A DNA stretch of 9,207 bases from Crenotrichaceae bacterium. Its GTDB lineage: Bacteria; Pseudomonadota; Gammaproteobacteria; Methylococcales; DRLZ01. The stretch spans positions 1 to 9,207 of the forward strand of contig DRLZ01000037.1 of NCBI GenBank assembly GCA_011322755.1, written 5' to 3'. The position numbers and the translations under genes were made by a program. A model generated the notes under the pieces. That model saw nothing but the letters and a program-made list of their open reading frames with translations. It ran no database searches and was not told the DNA's origin. Shown here one piece after another: positions 7,433-9,207 of this stretch (its first letter is position 1; the number at the start of each line of letters is the position of its first letter).

Positions 7433-7493
7433 AATTCAGTTCAACATGTAACAATCTTGCTCGTTGTCGATCAACCCACAGATTTTACATAGA

Positions 7494-8042
7494 CTAACGA
7501 TCGTTATGCTCAATTTTATGGACACGCCACCAAATCATTATTAACACACTGCCGTCAAACACTAAACTAATGCCAATAAACAAACCCAGAATGACAGGTG
7601 TTGTTTGTGGCCAACCAATTAATAGTAAGGTGGCAAGCAGAAGCGAAGCAATGCCGTTGACAACCATCCAGCCCCAACCATAGAAAGGATGCATGGAATA
7701 AGCAATATAAAAACTACCGGCAGCATCCAGCATTAGATAAAAAGTAAATATCAGCGCCAGTGCGATCACCCCAGACAAGGGGTCGAAAAGAACAAGTAAA
7801 CCGACCGCAATCAGCAGGAGTGGTTTTATCCAGTCCAACCAATGCTTGTAGCTATATTTGTATGTGGAATAAATCCAGAACATACCCGCTATGAATACCA
7901 GCCAGCCAAAAAAAATTGATGCCGTCATTGACATAATAACGGGAAGTGCTATTCCAATACTACCCAGAACAAAAAGAATGACACCGGCGGTCAATGAAAA
8001 ACGGCCAAAATTATGTATCTCGCTTACAAGTGGATTTTTCAT
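7494..8042 (-). CDS. HdeD/DUF308-family membrane protein
   Basis: Small integral membrane protein of the HdeD type (Pfam PF03729, DUF308). The E. coli member HdeD is linked to acid resistance at high cell density, with unknown mechanism. 182 residues with six hydrophobic helices in three repeated pairs, about 15-35, 40-59, 70-87, 90-112, 120-142 and 145-170. This gives the typical G/L-rich GVILFVLGSIGIALP style segments. No signal peptide and no catalytic residues are visible. The ATG at 8042 has a clear AAGGA about 8 nt upstream. It points the same way as the ATPase genes, and only 61 nt without a hairpin separate it from atpD. It is therefore probably the first gene of the same transcript. 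A link with pH or ion stress would fit the ATPase, but that is inference. Confidence 0.85.
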   Translation of the reverse strand: MKNPLVSEIHNFGRFSLTAGVILFVLGSIGIALPVIMSMTASIFFGWLVFIAGMFWIYSTYKYSYKHWLDWIKPLLLIAVGLLVLFDPLSGVIALALIFTFYLMLDAAGSFYIAYSMHPFYGWGWMVVNGIASLLLATLLLIGWPQTTPVILGLFIGISLVFDGSVLIMIWWRVHKIEHNDR

Positions 8043-8105
8043 AATACTGATCCTTATATCGAATGTTTAAATGAATTGATAAAAGAACGCTCTGAATCGG
8101 CAAAC

Positions 8106-8136
8106 ATCAGTTCAACTTGTGTAGAAGTGGACTGAT
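8106..8136. repeat. Inverted repeat / stem-loop 1
   Basis: ATCAGTTCA (8106-8114) and TGGACTGAT (8128-8136) form nine pairs including one wobble. CTT (8116-8118) with AAG (8125-8127) adds three more after a bulged A; the loop is 6 nt. The right arm can alternatively pair with ATCAG at 8143-8147, giving two mutually exclusive folds. Confidence 0.55.
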
Positions 8137-8223
8137 ACTGAAATCAGAAAACAACCATGTACACTTTTAGACACTAACACAGCTTTAATTAATGTATGGC
8201 TGATAATTCCCAATTTGCAGATT

Positions 8224-8254
8224 CCTGATGTCTTTTCTATCAGGTGGGTTTTTT
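8224..8254 (+). terminator. Orphan intrinsic terminator
   Basis: Stem CCTGAT (8224-8229) pairs with ATCAGG (8239-8244) around a 9-nt loop, possibly with one more G-T pair. TGGG and then six T (8249-8254) follow. There is no matching T-run on the other strand, so it acts on plus-strand transcripts. No plus-strand gene lies upstream in the intergenic region; it may end a small RNA or block read-through into the MBL side. Confidence 0.6.
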
Positions 8255-8280
8255 ATTAATTGGTTAAAAGTATCCCATAT

Positions 8281-8299
8281 AACATCCCTGATTGATGTT
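8281..8299. repeat. Short perfect stem-loop
   Basis: AACATC (8281-8286) pairs with GATGTT (8294-8299) around a 7-nt loop that itself contains CTGAT. No T-run follows. Function unknown. Confidence 0.35.
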
Positions 8300-8335
8300 T
8301 GTCATTCAAGCATCACATACTCCATGATTAAATAG

Positions 8336-8604
8336 AAGTGAGTATTTTCGTTTTATGTCTCCTCACATGAGTAGGATCAGATGTTAGTGGAGAGTGTTTA
8401 CTGCTCTGTCCCTGTTTTTTTCCACAATCTCGCGATTGACCCAGACACAAGTCTGAAATCTGTCTTTTTAGTCTTTTTTCAGCACCCGAAAATAAAAGGG
8501 GTTCGAATGGAAACGGCAACACTAAAACCACACAGAGTAGTCATTGATACGTATAAGGCTGCACACTTCAACAGACTACATATGCAGCATCTAAATACTC
8601 ACTT
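8336..8604. repeat. 12-bp inverted repeat pair, 269 bp across
   Basis: AAGTGAGTATTT at 8336-8347 recurs as its exact reverse complement AAATACTCACTT at 8593-8604. The arms do not extend further, and I see no target-site duplication outside them. A third partial copy (GAGTAT) lies at 8621-8626. It could be paired operator sites, a small mobile-element remnant, or chance. Confidence 0.4.
8389..8421 (+). terminator. Weak possible terminator
   Basis: GGAGAG (8389-8394) pairs with CTCT and CC (8404-8407, 8410-8411) leaving a 2-nt bulge, and seven T follow at 8415-8421 after a 3-nt gap. The stem is short and imperfect, so this may be chance in a T-rich stretch. Confidence 0.25.
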
Positions 8605-8632
8605 GCTTTACTGACAGTGCGAGTATAGATGC
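8587..8632. repeat. Imperfect 15-bp stem-loop
   Basis: GCATCT (8587-8592) pairs with AGATGC (8627-8632), and ATACTC (8595-8600) pairs with GAGTAT (8621-8626), with a 2-nt AA bulge. ACT (8601-8603) with AGT (8616-8618) adds three inner pairs. The loop has no T-run after it, so it is not an ordinary terminator. Confidence 0.55.
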
Positions 8633-8751
8633 GTTGTTTGTTGGTGAGACATTACAGTGCTTGCATGGTGTTGGCGTGAAATATCTGAAGCAGTGATAGT
8701 TTTTCACATACAACAAATACGATTGCTCCCGACTCAGTGATAAATGCAGGT

Positions 8752-8801
8752 TTGGACAAATGTTTGCAACAAGAAGTAAACCCGCCTTGTTTGTTGTCCA
8801 A
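8752..8801. repeat. Imperfect 15-bp stem-loop upstream of the MBL gene
   Basis: TTGGACAA (8752-8759) pairs perfectly with TTGTCCAA (8794-8801). CAACAAG (8767-8773) pairs with CTTGTTTG (8786-8793) with one bulged T. The left side has a 7-nt internal bulge. It ends 51 nt before the MBL start codon, so it could be a 5' leader structure or an operator. Its right arm shares TTGTTTGTTG (8787-8796) with a direct copy at 8634-8643. Confidence 0.55.
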
Positions 8802-8826
8802 CGAGGTGAAATCGTACAAATCATAT

Positions 8827-8837
8827 CCCGTATCGGG
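8827..8837 (+). promoter_or_regulatory. Small hairpin next to the MBL-gene ribosome site
   Basis: CCCG (8827-8830) and CGGG (8834-8837) flank TAT. The hairpin ends one base before the GAGGA Shine-Dalgarno (8839-8843), so it might affect ribosome access. The stem is only four G-C pairs. Confidence 0.25.
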
Positions 8838-8852
8838 TGAGGAATCTGTTCT

Positions 8853-9207
8853 ATGAAAATTAGCTTTCACGGTGCTGCACAAGGTGTTACAGGCTCATGC
8901 CATTTACTTGAAGTCGCAGGGAAACAAATACTAATTGACTGTGGTCTGTTTCAAGGTGGACGGGAAATTCAAGAAGAGAATCATACCCCGTTTGGTTTTG
9001 ATCCCGCTGAAATTGATTATGTTTTATTAACTCATGCTCATCTGGATCACTGTGGACGTTTACCATTGCTGATAAAACAGGGGTTTAGCGGCGAAATCAT
9101 TACCACTTCAGCCACTCTTGAGTTGGTACGCATTGTCATGCTGGATTCAGCAGGTCTCAATGAGCAAGATGCTGAGTGGAGAAACAAGAAATTGCTACGT
9201 GCAGGAC
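8853..9207 (+). CDS. MBL-fold beta-CASP-type hydrolase, cut by window edge
   Basis: N-terminal 118 residues of a metallo-beta-lactamase-fold protein of the CPSF73/Ysh1-like beta-CASP group (RNA-processing exo/endonuclease relatives). The sequence begins MKISFHGAAQGVTGSCHLLE, the standard opening of this group. ILIDCGLFQGG (26-36) follows, then the metal-binding motif HAHLDH at 61-66 in LLTHAHLDHCGRLP. The TTSATLELVRIVMLDSA stretch (84-100) is also typical. Family members run to about 450 residues, so about three quarters is missing, including the beta-CASP cap that would prove the RNA-specific assignment. Start ATG has GAGGA (8839-8843) 9 nt upstream, itself just after a small CCCG-TAT-CGGG hairpin. 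It is on the opposite strand from the rest and has its own upstream region. Substrate unknown. Confidence 0.9.
   Translation, partial: MKISFHGAAQGVTGSCHLLEVAGKQILIDCGLFQGGREIQEENHTPFGFDPAEIDYVLLTHAHLDHCGRLPLLIKQGFSGEIITTSATLELVRIVMLDSAGLNEQDAEWRNKKLLRAG

Larger units (their letters stand above)
8101..8254 (+). ncRNA. Candidate small RNA ending at an intrinsic terminator
   Basis: Inferred, not recognised as any known RNA family. Three stem-loops follow one another on the plus strand. Hairpin 1 (8106-8136) has ATCAGTTCA facing TGGACTGAT plus CTT facing AAG, with one bulged A. It includes a T-G wobble that pairs only in plus-strand RNA. Hairpin 2 (8155-8199) has CCAT-ACA facing TGTATGG with a 2-nt bulge. 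Hairpin 3 is the terminator at 8224-8254. No plus-strand coding frame precedes the terminator. The 5' end is a guess, as no clear promoter is seen, and hairpin 1 could instead belong to the minus-strand leader of the HdeD gene. Confidence 0.35.
8043..8852. other. Long intergenic region, no recognised protein gene, many inverted repeats
   Basis: About 810 bp between the divergently transcribed HdeD-like and MBL genes. Open frames of up to 77 codons exist on both strands (8381-8614 plus, 8591-8824 minus, 8652-8882 minus). None has a recognisable motif or a good ribosome site, and the last runs into the MBL start. The stretch holds one convincing plus-strand terminator, several stem-loops, poly-T tracts (for example 8415-8421 and 8475-8480) and clustered CTGAT/ATCAG pentamers. 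Promoters for both flanking genes must lie here, but I find no clear -35/-10 pair. Confidence 0.7.

Noticed and set aside
7433..7493. TTGATC - 17 nt - TTACAT as a promoter for atpD on the minus strand
   Set aside because: Only about 4/6 and 3/6 matches to the consensus; not enough to call.
8442..8480. CAGAC-ACAA-GTCTG hairpin followed by T-tracts as a terminator
   Set aside because: Stem is only 5 bp and the first T-run lies about 8 nt past it; too weak.
8500..8508. GGTTCGAAT resembling a tRNA T-loop
   Set aside because: The flanking bases do not form a T-stem, and there is no acceptor stem or CCA nearby; judged chance.
8381..8614. 77-codon plus-strand open frame
   Set aside because: No recognisable motif, no convincing ribosome site, and it spans hairpins and T-tracts.
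8760..8840. 26-codon plus-strand frame just before the MBL gene
   Set aside because: Very short, no ribosome site, and it sits across the stem-loop at 8752-8801; a leader peptide cannot be excluded but is not supported.
8591..8882. Two overlapping minus-strand open frames of 76-77 codons
   Set aside because: No family resemblance, and they overlap each other and the MBL start region. A decayed gene is possible but unsupported.

Overview
The window is dominated by a complete N-ATPase operon on the minus strand. An N-ATPase is the second, laterally transferred form of F1Fo-ATPase, which bacteria carry in addition to their housekeeping ATP synthase. Reading right to left the order is atpD (beta), atpC (epsilon), atpQ, atpR, atpB (a), atpE (c), atpF (b, with a delta-like tail), atpA (alpha), atpG (gamma). 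This is exactly the published atpDCQRBEFAG order. There is no separate delta gene, and the two extra small membrane genes atpQ and atpR sit between the F1 genes and the Fo genes. The genes overlap or nearly touch throughout, so the set is almost certainly one transcript with translational coupling. All Walker, Arg-finger and rotor-facing Arg residues I checked are present, so the enzyme looks functional.

Right to left on the minus strand, the block begins with a small six-helix HdeD/DUF308-family membrane protein (7494-8042). It lies 61 nt ahead of atpD with no visible terminator between. Then comes the ATPase operon (753-7432). After a 30-nt gap, an AI-2E/PerM-family permease begins at 722 and runs off the left edge. 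All eleven genes could be co-transcribed: an ion-translocating rotary ATPase flanked by two polytopic membrane proteins. At the right edge, on the plus strand, starts a metallo-beta-lactamase-fold hydrolase of the beta-CASP type (8853 onward, cut by the window edge).

The ion-binding region of subunit c keeps the N-ATPase Glu pair, Ser and Tyr. However, the Thr that completes the Na+ site in Ilyobacter-type c subunits is Ile here, so the coupling ion (Na+ or H+) is an open question. Subunit b has a C-terminal region resembling the C-terminal domain of subunit delta, which would explain the missing atpH.

About 810 bp between the HdeD gene and the MBL gene (8043-8852) contain no convincing protein gene but are full of inverted repeats. 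On the plus strand there is an orphan intrinsic terminator (8224-8254) with two upstream hairpins, a candidate small RNA. The pentamer CTGAT/ATCAG occurs nine times in about 335 bp. Further on are an imperfect 15-bp hairpin (8587-8632), an imperfect 15-bp hairpin with a 7-nt bulge (8752-8801), and a 12-bp inverted repeat 269 bp across (8336-8604).

Gene content, AT-leaning composition and N-ATPase type suggest a beta- or gammaproteobacterium, possibly an ammonia oxidiser or a marine/halotolerant relative. The sequence alone does not settle the taxon.
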